Source: Rhodospirillales bacterium
Lineage (GTDB): Bacteria; Pseudomonadota; Alphaproteobacteria; BOG-932; Roseiterribacteraceae
Length of the DNA stretch: 40,973 nt
Assembly: GCA_003165335.1 (NCBI GenBank)
Contig: PLTD01000121.1
Span: 53,790-94,762, forward strand
Direction: 5' to 3'
The notes under the pieces were generated by a model. The model did no database searches. It saw only the letters and a program-made list of their open reading frames with translations, and was not told the origin of the DNA. The translations under genes and the position numbers were made by a program. Positions 24,770-33,270 of the stretch are shown here, piece by piece (position 1 is the stretch's first letter; each line of letters begins with the position of its first letter).

Positions 24770-25315
24770 TTAAGACCGAGGCGCCCACTGTCCCTTACGT
24801 TCGAGCATGTCGATAAGGCGTTTTTTCATCGGGAGCACCCAGTCGCGCTTCAGGTCTGGGTGCAACAGGCCGGCGTCTTCCAACTCGTCGCACAGCCGCA
24901 TCTGATGGGCGAAATCGAACAAATCATATTGTGAACTGAACTTGCCGTTACCGTCATAGGTTATGTAGGAAACGCCATGCTGCTCATAGAATGTACCATC
25001 AGGCCGCTTACCCGGGCCGCGATTAACCCAGTGAGTGATCACGAAATCGCCGTTGATGGCATAGTTGAGGATCGGGAACGACCATCCGGCCCAGCCTGAG
25101 CCGACATCCATGTCGCGCCCGTAATGGGTGCGACGGATTTCCTCTCGCCCATTGGCGACGACTGCGATTGTCCCGCCGTATGGGCAGGTATAGACGCAGT
25201 GCGGAGCATAAAACTCATCCGCGATCCAGGACCAGGTGTTGCGGCGCTCCGCTTCTACGAAAGCCTCCCTCAAGCCCAAAATCGTTTTTTCGACTTCCGC
25301 ATATGGATGCGCCAT
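24770..25315 (-). CDS. SnoaL-like / NTF2-like protein
   Basis: A 181-aa protein with the NTF2-like cone fold pattern of SnoaL-type proteins. It has an N-terminal helix with AEVEKTILGLREAFVEAERR, then WIADEFYAPHCVYTCPYG, a middle strand region FVITHWVNRGPGKRPDG with YEQHGVSYITYDGNGKF, and a C-terminal helical extension of about 45 residues. Members include polyketide cyclases, ketosteroid isomerase relatives and hydratases. Without a specific catalytic Asp/His pair that I can place, the reaction is open. It is the first gene of the minus-strand run with zwf and the KstD-like gene, and is divergent from the DUF1214 gene across a 90-nt region. Confidence 0.8.
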   Translation of the reverse strand: MAHPYAEVEKTILGLREAFVEAERRNTWSWIADEFYAPHCVYTCPYGGTIAVVANGREEIRRTHYGRDMDVGSGWAGWSFPILNYAINGDFVITHWVNRGPGKRPDGTFYEQHGVSYITYDGNGKFSSQYDLFDFAHQMRLCDELEDAGLLHPDLKRDWVLPMKKRLIDMLERKGQWAPRS

Positions 25316-25405
25316 GACCTGTCCCCCAATGAGTTTATCGTTGCTGGATTACTGTCTTCCGTTCAAAAACTTTAAGCACAGGAAAGTCCAAAGGGGAATT
25401 ACCGA

Positions 25406-26629
25406 ATGACCGACATTGCTACTGCCGCCGCCGACCGGGTTCTATCCGGGCGCGCCTGGGATGATTTCTGCGAGAACCTGCGCCGGGCCGGCCACATGGT
25501 CGACCGGTTCGGAGACGAGGCGGAGCCGCTGGACAAGGCCGAATGGTATCGCTTCATGACCCGTTTAGCCCGCAACGCCTTCGAACGTTATATGGAAAAC
25601 TCCGAGCCGGACCGGCCACGCCTGCGCGATGCCCCCTGGCGGCAGGGCATAAATTTCCAGTCGCCCGATCAAGACCATTTGCTGGCCGAATTCATCGACG
25701 GCTCGCGCGAATACAAGATCACCGGCAATCGCGGGACCATTCCCTATTTCGTGATGGCCTCTTGGAATGCAAAGCAGCCGGCCGATATCGGCGCGCGCGA
25801 CTGGGCGGAAAAAGGCGTTGAGGGCTTGAAGGAGTTCGACCCGGCGACATTGCAGACCACGGGGTTTCTGCAGAGCAACTCAATCGATTTCGACGCCGAC
25901 GGCAATTTCGAAGTGACCGTCAGCCAAAAGCCTTATCGGCAGAATTGGCTGCGCATCACCGCAGATTGCGTCGGATTGCTGATCCGCAACGTCTATCACG
26001 AACGCGGCAAGGAAACGCCGCCGACCTTCAAGATCGAGTTGCTGGGCGACGCGGAACCACGGCCCATCCGTGCCGACGAGGTCGCGCAGAACCTGGCGAA
26101 AAGCGGTCAGATGGTGCTGGGCTATGCCGAGCTTGTCCGATCCTGGTGGCAGGACAATCTATCGAAACGCCCCAACCGCGTGCGCTTTTCACAGGCTACT
26201 TATCTCAGCAACGGCGGTGTCGCCGACCGGCATTTCGGGTTCGGAACCTGGGATGTGCCGCCGACCAAGGCCCTCGTGCTCGAATTCACCCCGCCCGAGT
26301 GCGAGTACTGGATTTTCCAGCTGTGCAATATGTGGCAGGAAAACCTGGACAATTACGAAGATGGACAGGGCTATGTCACCAAATTCACCGCTCACTACGA
26401 ACCGGGTGGACTGGTACGCGTCGTCATCAGCGCGACCGACCCCGGTATAGGTGCCAACTGGGTCGAGACGTTCGGCCATGTGAAGGGCGGCATGGGGCTG
26501 AGGCTTATCAAAACCAACAACCCGCCGCCGGTGACAGTCTATCTGGTCTCACTGGATGATTTGAAGGCCAAAGGTCTTGCCAGCCTTACGGCCGAGAGCG
26601 CGATCGTGAGCGGTGAGGTTACGGATTAG
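25406..26629 (+). CDS. DUF1214 domain protein
   Basis: A 407-aa protein ending in a DUF1214 domain (PF06742), seen in YLSNGGVADRHFGFGTWDVP, LVLEFTPPECEYWIFQLCNMW and DPGIGANWVETFGHVKGGMGLR. The N-terminal half is helical and has no signal peptide, so it is probably cytosolic. DUF1214 proteins are frequent in actinobacterial and sphingomonad steroid, terpene and aromatic degradation loci, but no reaction is established that I know of. AGGGGAATTACCG precedes the ATG. It is divergent from the SnoaL-like gene and ends at a strong terminator. Confidence 0.87.
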   Translation: MTDIATAAADRVLSGRAWDDFCENLRRAGHMVDRFGDEAEPLDKAEWYRFMTRLARNAFERYMENSEPDRPRLRDAPWRQGINFQSPDQDHLLAEFIDGSREYKITGNRGTIPYFVMASWNAKQPADIGARDWAEKGVEGLKEFDPATLQTTGFLQSNSIDFDADGNFEVTVSQKPYRQNWLRITADCVGLLIRNVYHERGKETPPTFKIELLGDAEPRPIRADEVAQNLAKSGQMVLGYAELVRSWWQDNLSKRPNRVRFSQATYLSNGGVADRHFGFGTWDVPPTKALVLEFTPPECEYWIFQLCNMWQENLDNYEDGQGYVTKFTAHYEPGGLVRVVISATDPGIGANWVETFGHVKGGMGLRLIKTNNPPPVTVYLVSLDDLKAKGLASLTAESAIVSGEVTD

Positions 26630-26642
26630 GCGTCAGACGCAA

Positions 26643-26674
26643 AAACCCCTCGCCTGAGTTGGGGCGAGGGGTTT
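26643..26674. terminator. Bidirectional rho-independent terminator
   Basis: AAACCCCTCGCC (26643-26654) and its complement GGCGAGGGGTTT (26663-26674) form a perfect 12-bp stem with an 8-nt loop, between the convergent DUF1214 and SDR genes. A and T tracts lie at the stem base on both strands. Confidence 0.92.
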
Positions 26675-26699
26675 GCATAATCAAGGAAGGTTGGCTGCA

Positions 26700-27506
26700 T
26701 CAGCCGCCGTCGGCGAATTCCGGGAACAGGGTCATGCCGCCGTCGACGAACAGCGTCTGGCCGTTGACATAGTCGGAGTCGTCGGATGCCAGCCACACGG
26801 CGGCCTTGCCGATATCGATCGCTTGGCCGACCCGCTTGTAGGGGATCAGCTTCAGTAGCGATTCCAGCGCCTCGGGGGTTTCCCATGCCGGACGGTTGAT
26901 GGGCGTGGCGATGGCGCCCGGGCCGATGGCATTGATGCGGATCTTCTGCGGGGCCAGCTCCTGCGACAGGGTCTGGGTGAACATGCGCACGCCGCCCTTG
27001 GACGATGCGTAGTTGGCATGGCCGGCCCACGGAATAATCTCGTGCACCGACGACATGTTGATGATCTTGCCGATGGCGCGCGTGCCTTCAGGCGCGGTGC
27101 CGCGGCGGATGAATTCGCGAACCGCGCGCTGGGCGCAGAGGAACATGCCGGTCAGGTTGATGCCGATGACCTTATTCCACTGGGCCAAAGTCATATCGAC
27201 GAAGGGCGCGTCCTGCTGCAAGCCGGCATTGTTCACCAGAATGTCGATGGTGCCCCACTTGGACAGCATCTCGTCGAACATGCGGTCGACATGTTCCTGC
27301 TGGGAAACGTCGCCCTGGACCGGATAGGCCTTGCGGCCCAGCGCCAGAATTTCGTTGACCACCTTTTCGGCGCCCGAAAGGCTAGAGGAATAGTTGACGA
27401 CGACGTCGGCGCCGGCCTTTGCCAGCTCAAGCGCGACGCCCGCGCCGATGCCGGAGCTGGATCCGGTCACCAGCGCCTTTTGACCCAATAGCGGTTGATA
27501 GCTCAT
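26700..27506 (-). CDS. SDR family oxidoreductase, glucose 1-dehydrogenase-like
   Basis: A 268-aa classical short-chain dehydrogenase. TGSSSGIG (14-21) binds the cofactor, NNAG is at 92-95, and the catalytic residues are S153, Y166 and K170 (YASSK). The segments [21 protein letters not shown] (in part), [14 protein letters not shown] and the end [15 protein letters not shown] closely match Bacillus glucose 1-dehydrogenase in pattern. An NAD(P)-linked oxidation of glucose or a related sugar is therefore the best guess. SDR specificity is notoriously hard to read, so this stays an inference. GGGAGA precedes the ATG. It is the second gene of a pair, 46 nt after the GH63-type glucosidase. Confidence 0.88.
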   Translation of the reverse strand: MSYQPLLGQKALVTGSSSGIGAGVALELAKAGADVVVNYSSSLSGAEKVVNEILALGRKAYPVQGDVSQQEHVDRMFDEMLSKWGTIDILVNNAGLQQDAPFVDMTLAQWNKVIGINLTGMFLCAQRAVREFIRRGTAPEGTRAIGKIINMSSVHEIIPWAGHANYASSKGGVRMFTQTLSQELAPQKIRINAIGPGAIATPINRPAWETPEALESLLKLIPYKRVGQAIDIGKAAVWLASDDSDYVNGQTLFVDGGMTLFPEFADGG

Positions 27507-27552
27507 CTGAAATCTCCCTGTTTGATTGCGTAGCTTCGGTATGTGTCTCGTG

Positions 27553-30216
27553 TCAGTGGCGGCGCCATTCGTCGATCAGGGACGCCGCCAAGCCGGTCCA
27601 GCCGGTCTGATGCGAAGCCCCGAGGCCGACGCCGGTGTCGCCGTGGAAATATTCGTGGAAGAAAATGTAGTCCCGCCACAGCGGGTCGTTCTGGAACTTG
27701 TCGATATTGCCATATAGCGGGCGTTTACCGTCCTTGCGGACGAAGATCGACATCATGCCTTCGGCAATCTGCTCCGCAACGTCGCCCAGGGTCATTTCCT
27801 TGCCCTGTTTGGTCGTGATGGTCAGGTCGTGACCATAGGCCTTGGAGAGCTTGCGCAGAGATTCGATCATCAGGAATGAGGTCGGGAACCAGATGGGGCC
27901 GCGCCAATTGGAATTGCCGCCCTTGATCTTGCAATCCGCCTCACCCGGCTCATAGCTGACCGAATTGCCGCCGAGCGAGAAGGGATGTTCGAGGTGATAG
28001 GCCGACAGGCTGCGCAGGCCGAAATCGGACATGAATTCGTCCTTGTCGCAGATCCAATCCAGCATCCGCACGAGCTGACTGCGGTCGACGATGGTCAGCG
28101 CCAGACTGTGCTCGCCCTCCTTTGAGTCGATGCGGTTGACCACATGTCCGGCAAGCTCCTTGCGGTTCTCGACGAACCAGTCGAGGCTGCCCTTGAACTC
28201 CTTGAACTGGCTGACCCACTCGAGCTCAAGCCGTTCGACGGCATAGAGCGGAATGAGGCCGACCAGCGAGCGGACCTTCACCTTTTCGAAGTGGCCGTCG
28301 GGATAGCGCAGAACGTCGTAGAAGAAGCCGTCTTCGTCGTCCCACAGATTGTAGTTGCGGCCGCCCATATTCTTCATGGCGGCGCCGATATAGACGTAGT
28401 GCTGGAAGAACTTGGTCGCCAGCGCCTCGTAGGTCTTGTTTTCCCGCGACAGTTCCAGCGCGATACGCATCATGTTCAGGCAGAACATACCCATCCAGCC
28501 GGTGGCGTCCGACTGTTCAAGCTTCGCACCGCCCGGCAGCTTTTCCGACCGGTCGAACAGGCTAATATTGTCGAGGCCGAGAAAGCCGCCCTCAAAGAGA
28601 TTGTTGCCGCTGCTATCGACCTTGTTGATCCACCAGGCGAAGTTGATCAGCAGCTTGTGGAAGCAGCGTTCGAGGAACTGCCGGTCGGCCTTACCCGTCC
28701 GCACGCGGTCCATGTTGTAGACACGCCACACTGCCCAGGGATGGACGGGCGGGTTCAGGTCCGAGAACTCCCACTCATAGGCCGGTATCTGGCCGTTCGG
28801 GTGCTGGAACTGCTCGAACAGCATGAACCAGAGCTGTTCCTTGGAGAAATCCGGGTCGATCAGGCAGATGGCGACGGTGTGGAACGCCAAATCCCAGGCC
28901 GCGAACCAGGGATATTCCCATTTGTCCGGCATCGACAGGACGCGCATCGAATTCAGATGCTTCCAGTGATTGTTGCGGATCGATTCACGCGACTTCGGCG
29001 GCGGCGATTTAGGGTTATCGCCGGTCAGCCACTTGTCGACATCGAAGATATAGTTCTGCTTCGACCACATAAGTCCGGCGAAGGCCTGACGCTGAATCAA
29101 CTTCTCATCGGCCGATGCCTTCGGCGGATGAATCTCTTCATAAAACTCATCCGCCTCTGCCAGACTCTGCTTGACGATTTTTTCGACATCGGCAAGCGGA
29201 TTGGCGAGTTCTGCATTAGTCAGACGCAGGACAATAACAGTCGACTTTCCGCGCTTTACACGCCGTTTGATATGGAAAGCCGATTTCGTCCCGGTCTTCG
29301 TCGGGTTAACCGATGCCTCCCCATTCACGATGTGACGATGAAACCCGTCTTTGACATAGAGACGACCATTCTCGGCATCGGGGCCGTAGATCTTTACGGC
29401 ATTCGTTTCATTGTCGGTGAAGATCGGCTCAGCGTCCGTTTCAGCATAGAGATAGCGGCGACCCAGCTTGTATTTGAACGGCAAGTTGGACAACCCGTCG
29501 GCGTCGGTATCGTCGGCCACCAAGCTGACGTAACCTTTGCCTGAGGGACCAACGCTGATAATCGGCTCCTTCTTACGCTCCTCGTTCCAGCCCCAAATAT
29601 TGCGAAACCAAAGCTGTGGGACGATATGCAGATCGGCGTCATCGGGCCCGCGATTGAAAGCCTCGATCTTTATGCAGATGTCCTCTGTCCCGGCTTTGGC
29701 ATATTCGACGAACACATCGAAATAACGATTTTCATCGAAAAGTCCGGTATCGAGCAATTCGAACTCCGGCCCGGTGCCGCCGCGGCTACCGTTTTCTTCA
29801 ACCAGCCAGCGATACGGATATTCAGCTTGCGGGTACTTATACAGATACCTCATGTAACTGTGTGTCGGAGTACTATCGACGTAAAAATAATACTCCTTTA
29901 AATCTTCGCCATGATTGCCTTCCGCCGGAATCAGACCAAACGGTCGTTCCTTAAGGATCGGGTCTTTACCGTTCCACAGCGCCATGGAAAAACAGAGAAG
30001 CTGATAGCGGTCACAAATACCGGCAAGACCATCCTCACCCCAGCGATAGGCCTTACTACGTGCCATATCATGAGTGAAGTAATCCCAAGCGCCGCCATTA
30101 GGACTATAGTCTTCGCGTACCGTACCCCAGGATCGTTCGCTGAGATAAGGGCCCCATTTGTGCCACTCGGCATTGCCCTCACGATATTCCGTCAAACGCT
30201 GCTTCTCACGAGTCAT
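27553..30216 (-). CDS. GH63-type (MGH1-like) glucosidase
   Basis: An 887-aa cytosolic protein (no signal peptide) of the GH63 / mannosyl-oligosaccharide glucosidase-like group. The N-terminal half is a beta-rich domain with [38 protein letters not shown] and a [20 protein letters not shown] segment that typify this long bacterial subtype. The C-terminal (alpha/alpha)6 barrel carries [11 protein letters not shown], where D442 is the expected general acid, and [20 protein letters not shown], where E855 is the expected general base. GH63 enzymes invert alpha-glucosidic bonds. TGGAG precedes the ATG. It is divergent from a GH13 gene and followed by the glucose dehydrogenase-like SDR, which suggests release and then oxidation of glucose. 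Confidence 0.9.
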   Translation of the reverse strand: MTREKQRLTEYREGNAEWHKWGPYLSERSWGTVREDYSPNGGAWDYFTHDMARSKAYRWGEDGLAGICDRYQLLCFSMALWNGKDPILKERPFGLIPAEGNHGEDLKEYYFYVDSTPTHSYMRYLYKYPQAEYPYRWLVEENGSRGGTGPEFELLDTGLFDENRYFDVFVEYAKAGTEDICIKIEAFNRGPDDADLHIVPQLWFRNIWGWNEERKKEPIISVGPSGKGYVSLVADDTDADGLSNLPFKYKLGRRYLYAETDAEPIFTDNETNAVKIYGPDAENGRLYVKDGFHRHIVNGEASVNPTKTGTKSAFHIKRRVKRGKSTVIVLRLTNAELANPLADVEKIVKQSLAEADEFYEEIHPPKASADEKLIQRQAFAGLMWSKQNYIFDVDKWLTGDNPKSPPPKSRESIRNNHWKHLNSMRVLSMPDKWEYPWFAAWDLAFHTVAICLIDPDFSKEQLWFMLFEQFQHPNGQIPAYEWEFSDLNPPVHPWAVWRVYNMDRVRTGKADRQFLERCFHKLLINFAWWINKVDSSGNNLFEGGFLGLDNISLFDRSEKLPGGAKLEQSDATGWMGMFCLNMMRIALELSRENKTYEALATKFFQHYVYIGAAMKNMGGRNYNLWDDEDGFFYDVLRYPDGHFEKVKVRSLVGLIPLYAVERLELEWVSQFKEFKGSLDWFVENRKELAGHVVNRIDSKEGEHSLALTIVDRSQLVRMLDWICDKDEFMSDFGLRSLSAYHLEHPFSLGGNSVSYEPGEADCKIKGGNSNWRGPIWFPTSFLMIESLRKLSKAYGHDLTITTKQGKEMTLGDVAEQIAEGMMSIFVRKDGKRPLYGNIDKFQNDPLWRDYIFFHEYFHGDTGVGLGASHQTGWTGLAASLIDEWRRH

Positions 30217-30335
30217 TACGCTTGAACTCCAATTTGGATTAGGGATAACCGCACCGCGACCGCGTCGCTACGTGCGGCAAGCGCCCGCCATGTACTAGAG
30301 AGGAAACATATTTAACTGTACATAAAGTCGCACGG

Positions 30336-30349
30336 ATTTCTACAGAAAT
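30336..30349. promoter_or_regulatory. Palindrome ATTTCT-AC-AGAAAT in the GH63/GH13 divergent region
   Basis: A perfect 6-2-6 palindrome near the middle of the 262-nt AT-rich region between the two divergent glycosidase genes. It could be an operator for joint control. The rest of this gap shows only AT-rich promoter-like sequence and the two ribosome sites. Confidence 0.28.
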
Positions 30350-30478
30350 TTCCGGTCAACTCCGAAATCGCGAAATAGATAAAATGCTATATATTGATGC
30401 GTCATTGTACTGGCGTGCATAAATAGGCACGACTGGTCGGATAAGGCCTGTACATAACAAAATCGTGGGGGAACTGGG

Positions 30479-32002
30479 ATGGCCAAGAACTCAAAAAGGA
30501 CGTCCGATCTCTGGCCCATCGCATTGTCGGCACATCCACTGCTCTACCAAATCCACACCTGGGCCTGGCTTGACGATCTCTCCCGTGGAGCCGGACGACA
30601 AATCAAACTTTGCGATGTTCCCGACGTCGAGTGGGATGCACTGAAAGATCTCGGCTTCGATCTTGTCTATTTGCTTGGCATCTGGCAGCGCAGCCCGGCC
30701 GGGCGCCATATCTTCCGGACAGACGCTCCCTCGTTCCGCGTGTTCGACTACGCCCTACCCGGTTGGACGATTGAATCGGTCATCGGATCGCCTTTCTCGA
30801 TCCAGGATTACGTCCCTGACCCACGCATAGGAAGTTGGGACGACATTGCCGCCATTCGGGCAAAGCTGCACGCACGGGGCATGAGGCTGATACTCGATTT
30901 CATCCCGAACCATACCGGCCCTGACCACGGCTGGATCACAGGCCATCCAGACTATTTCATGCAAGGGACGGAGCTCGATTTTCAACACGATCCCTCTGCC
31001 TATCTGCTTGTCGAACCGGAAGGCCGGGCACCCTATTTCGTGGCCCGCGGCCGCGACCCCTATTTCGCGCCCTGGGCAGATACCGCCCAGATCGACTATT
31101 TCAACGAAAATGCACGGGCGGCATTGATCGGCGTTCTGAAGACGATCGGCGGTTATTGCGATGGACTGCGTTGCGACATGGCGATGCTGGTCTTGAACGA
31201 TGTATTCGCTACGACCTGGAGCCACTTGCTGGAATCGCGAACCTCGCCGAACCGCGAATTCTGGAGCGATGCGTTCAAAGCGCTGCCTGATGATTTCGTC
31301 TGGATGGCGGAGGTCTATTGGGACATGGAGGCCCGGTTGCAGGCTCTGGGCTTCGACTACACCTATGACAAGCGCCTATACGACCGGCTTAAGGTCGGCA
31401 ATGTCCCCGACATACGCACACAGTTGACCGCCGATACGTCCGATCAGAGCCATATGGCCCGATTTCTGGAAAACCATGACGAGGCCCGCAGCCTGACAAC
31501 TTTTGGCCGCGACCGTGTGCCGGTTCTGGCCGCTCTTATCGCAACCCTACCGGGCTTGCGTTTCTTTCATCAGGGGCAATTCACCGGCAAGGAAATCCAT
31601 CTGCCGATGCCCCTGAACCGCGCGATTGACGAACCGCCGGACCTGGTGTTGAAGGGTATCTATGAAAAGATACTGAATATCGCCAAAGAACCGGTCTTTC
31701 ATGCCGGCGAATGGGCCTTGCTGCCGATCAGCGAGTTGGACGATAGCGCAGACAATCTAATCGCCTATCGGTGGCGAGGAGACGGCGGCTACCGACTGGT
31801 CATTCTCAATCTGGCAGGGCGCCCGTCCCAGGGCCGTGTCCGACTGGACGGTGAGGTCCCTTCCTCGCAGCAGATCGATTTCGCTGACCGGCTTAACGAT
31901 CAACTCTATATCCGAGATCGCGACGACCTAACTGAAAATGGCCTCTATGTCCGGCTGGATGCCTATCACGCCCATATCTTCTCAGTGACGGCGCATGTCT
32001 AA
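30479..32002 (+). CDS. GH13 alpha-amylase family enzyme
   Basis: A 507-aa cytosolic GH13 enzyme. The four conserved regions are present: region I DFIPNHTGPDH (D140-H145), region II GLRCDMAML (R231, nucleophile D233), region III WMAEVYWDME (acid E278) and region IV FLENHDEARS (H333, D334). The catalytic Asp, Glu and Asp are therefore all intact. The N-terminus begins LYQIHTWAWL and a C-terminal beta domain follows from about residue 430. GH13 covers amylases, glucosidases, trehalose and sucrose enzymes; nothing here fixes which. GGGGGAACT precedes the ATG. Its stop overlaps that of the convergent sugar permease by 4 nt, and it is divergent from the GH63 gene. Confidence 0.92.
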   Translation: MAKNSKRTSDLWPIALSAHPLLYQIHTWAWLDDLSRGAGRQIKLCDVPDVEWDALKDLGFDLVYLLGIWQRSPAGRHIFRTDAPSFRVFDYALPGWTIESVIGSPFSIQDYVPDPRIGSWDDIAAIRAKLHARGMRLILDFIPNHTGPDHGWITGHPDYFMQGTELDFQHDPSAYLLVEPEGRAPYFVARGRDPYFAPWADTAQIDYFNENARAALIGVLKTIGGYCDGLRCDMAMLVLNDVFATTWSHLLESRTSPNREFWSDAFKALPDDFVWMAEVYWDMEARLQALGFDYTYDKRLYDRLKVGNVPDIRTQLTADTSDQSHMARFLENHDEARSLTTFGRDRVPVLAALIATLPGLRFFHQGQFTGKEIHLPMPLNRAIDEPPDLVLKGIYEKILNIAKEPVFHAGEWALLPISELDDSADNLIAYRWRGDGGYRLVILNLAGRPSQGRVRLDGEVPSSQQIDFADRLNDQLYIRDRDDLTENGLYVRLDAYHAHIFSVTAHV

Positions 32003-33270
32003 GCGCGCGAGATCAGACCGTAAGCGGTGATCCAAACATATCCCGCGGCGGGAAGCAGCAGTGCCGCGCCGAGACCGAAATGGTCAGCGACAGACCCTGC
32101 GATCAACGGAATGACCGCACCGCCGACGATGGCCATGCAAAGCAGGCCGGATCCTTGCGGCGTATCTTCGCCCAGGCCGGCGATGGCTAAGGAAAAGATT
32201 GTCGGGAACATGATCGAATTGGCCAGCCCGATGGCGATGATCGTGCCTGCCGCCAGCCACCCGCCCGATGTCGCAGAGGTGACGGCCAAAAGCGCCGCCG
32301 CTGCGCCGCAGGCAGCCAAGACCTTTCCGGGGGAATAGCGATTGAGCAGTATCGAGCCCAGGAACCTGCCGACCATTGCCCCGCCCCAATAAAGGCTGAC
32401 CAGCCTCCCCGCGTCGCGGGCGACTAGGCCCAGAATATGCGGCTGCATAAGATAGTTGGTCATAACCGACCCGATCGTGACCTCGCCGCCAACATAAACA
32501 AAGATCGACAGCACGCCCAGGCCGAGCGTCGGATGGGCCTTGAGCATCGTGAGCGCCGAGTGCCGATTGCGCGTGGCCTCGGCGGAAGGCGCGCCGGACC
32601 AATTGCGCATGATGATAAAAGCAGCTGCCAACAGGATCAGCAGGACGGCGATGCCGACGAATGGCAGTTGAACCGCGTGAGCCTCGGTGGCGCGCAGCGC
32701 GGCCAAAACGTCGGGCGCGGTGGTTTTGGGGTCCGGCGGGGTTAACGAACCGCCCAGGATAAGGGCGGCCCCGACCCAGGGGCCGACCGTCGTTCCCAAA
32801 GAGTTGAAGGCCTGAGCCAAGGTCAGCCGGCCGGAGGCTCCCTTCTCGTCACCCAGATTGGCCATAAGCGGGTTGGCCGCAACCTGGAGCATGGTGATTC
32901 CGGTGGCCATGACGAACAGGGCCAGAAGGAACAGCGGATAGGCGCCCACCGATGCGGCCGGCGAAAACATCAGGCCGCCGACAGCCATAACCCCCAGCCC
33001 GACAACGATGCCCCGCATATAACCGATCTTTGCCAGAAGCCAGGCTGCAGGCAGCGAAAAGATGAAATAGCTGAGAAAGAAGGCAAACTGAGTCAGCATC
33101 ACCTCGGCATAGCTGAGCGCGAACAAAGCCTTGAGCTTGGGGATCAGCGTATCGACCAGTACCGTCGAGAACCCCCAGGTGAAGAACAGTGCGACCACCA
33201 GGGGCACCATGCGCGAAGCTGAACTATCAGCCCTGCCGTCTTGGGTTCGGGCGGGGGGAGTTGCGATCAA
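31999..33270 (-). CDS. FucP-type sugar MFS transporter
   Basis: A 423-aa, 12-helix transporter of the fucose:H+ symporter / glucose-galactose (GluP) branch of the major facilitator superfamily. Branch-typical sequences are LVVALFFTWGFSTVLVDTLI, FFLSYFIFSLPAAWLL, GITMLQVAANPLMANLG, LTLAQAFNSLGTTVGPW, FVYVGGEVTIGS and MFPTIFSLAIAGLG. It probably imports a monosaccharide with protons. Translation seems to start at TTG (33270-33268), which overlaps the TGA of the GH3 gene as TTGA, so the two are translationally coupled. This links import to the product of the periplasmic beta-glucosidase. Confidence 0.92.
   Translation of the reverse strand: MIATPPARTQDGRADSSASRMVPLVVALFFTWGFSTVLVDTLIPKLKALFALSYAEVMLTQFAFFLSYFIFSLPAAWLLAKIGYMRGIVVGLGVMAVGGLMFSPAASVGAYPLFLLALFVMATGITMLQVAANPLMANLGDEKGASGRLTLAQAFNSLGTTVGPWVGAALILGGSLTPPDPKTTAPDVLAALRATEAHAVQLPFVGIAVLLILLAAAFIIMRNWSGAPSAEATRNRHSALTMLKAHPTLGLGVLSIFVYVGGEVTIGSVMTNYLMQPHILGLVARDAGRLVSLYWGGAMVGRFLGSILLNRYSPGKVLAACGAAAALLAVTSATSGGWLAAGTIIAIGLANSIMFPTIFSLAIAGLGEDTPQGSGLLCMAIVGGAVIPLIAGSVADHFGLGAALLLPAAGYVWITAYGLISRA

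Noticed and set aside
28144-29544. Long plus-strand open frame of 466 codons opposite the GH63 gene
   Set aside because: The opposite strand carries a clear GH63 protein with catalytic motifs. The antisense frame has no recognisable domain and is the usual product of high-GC third-position bias.
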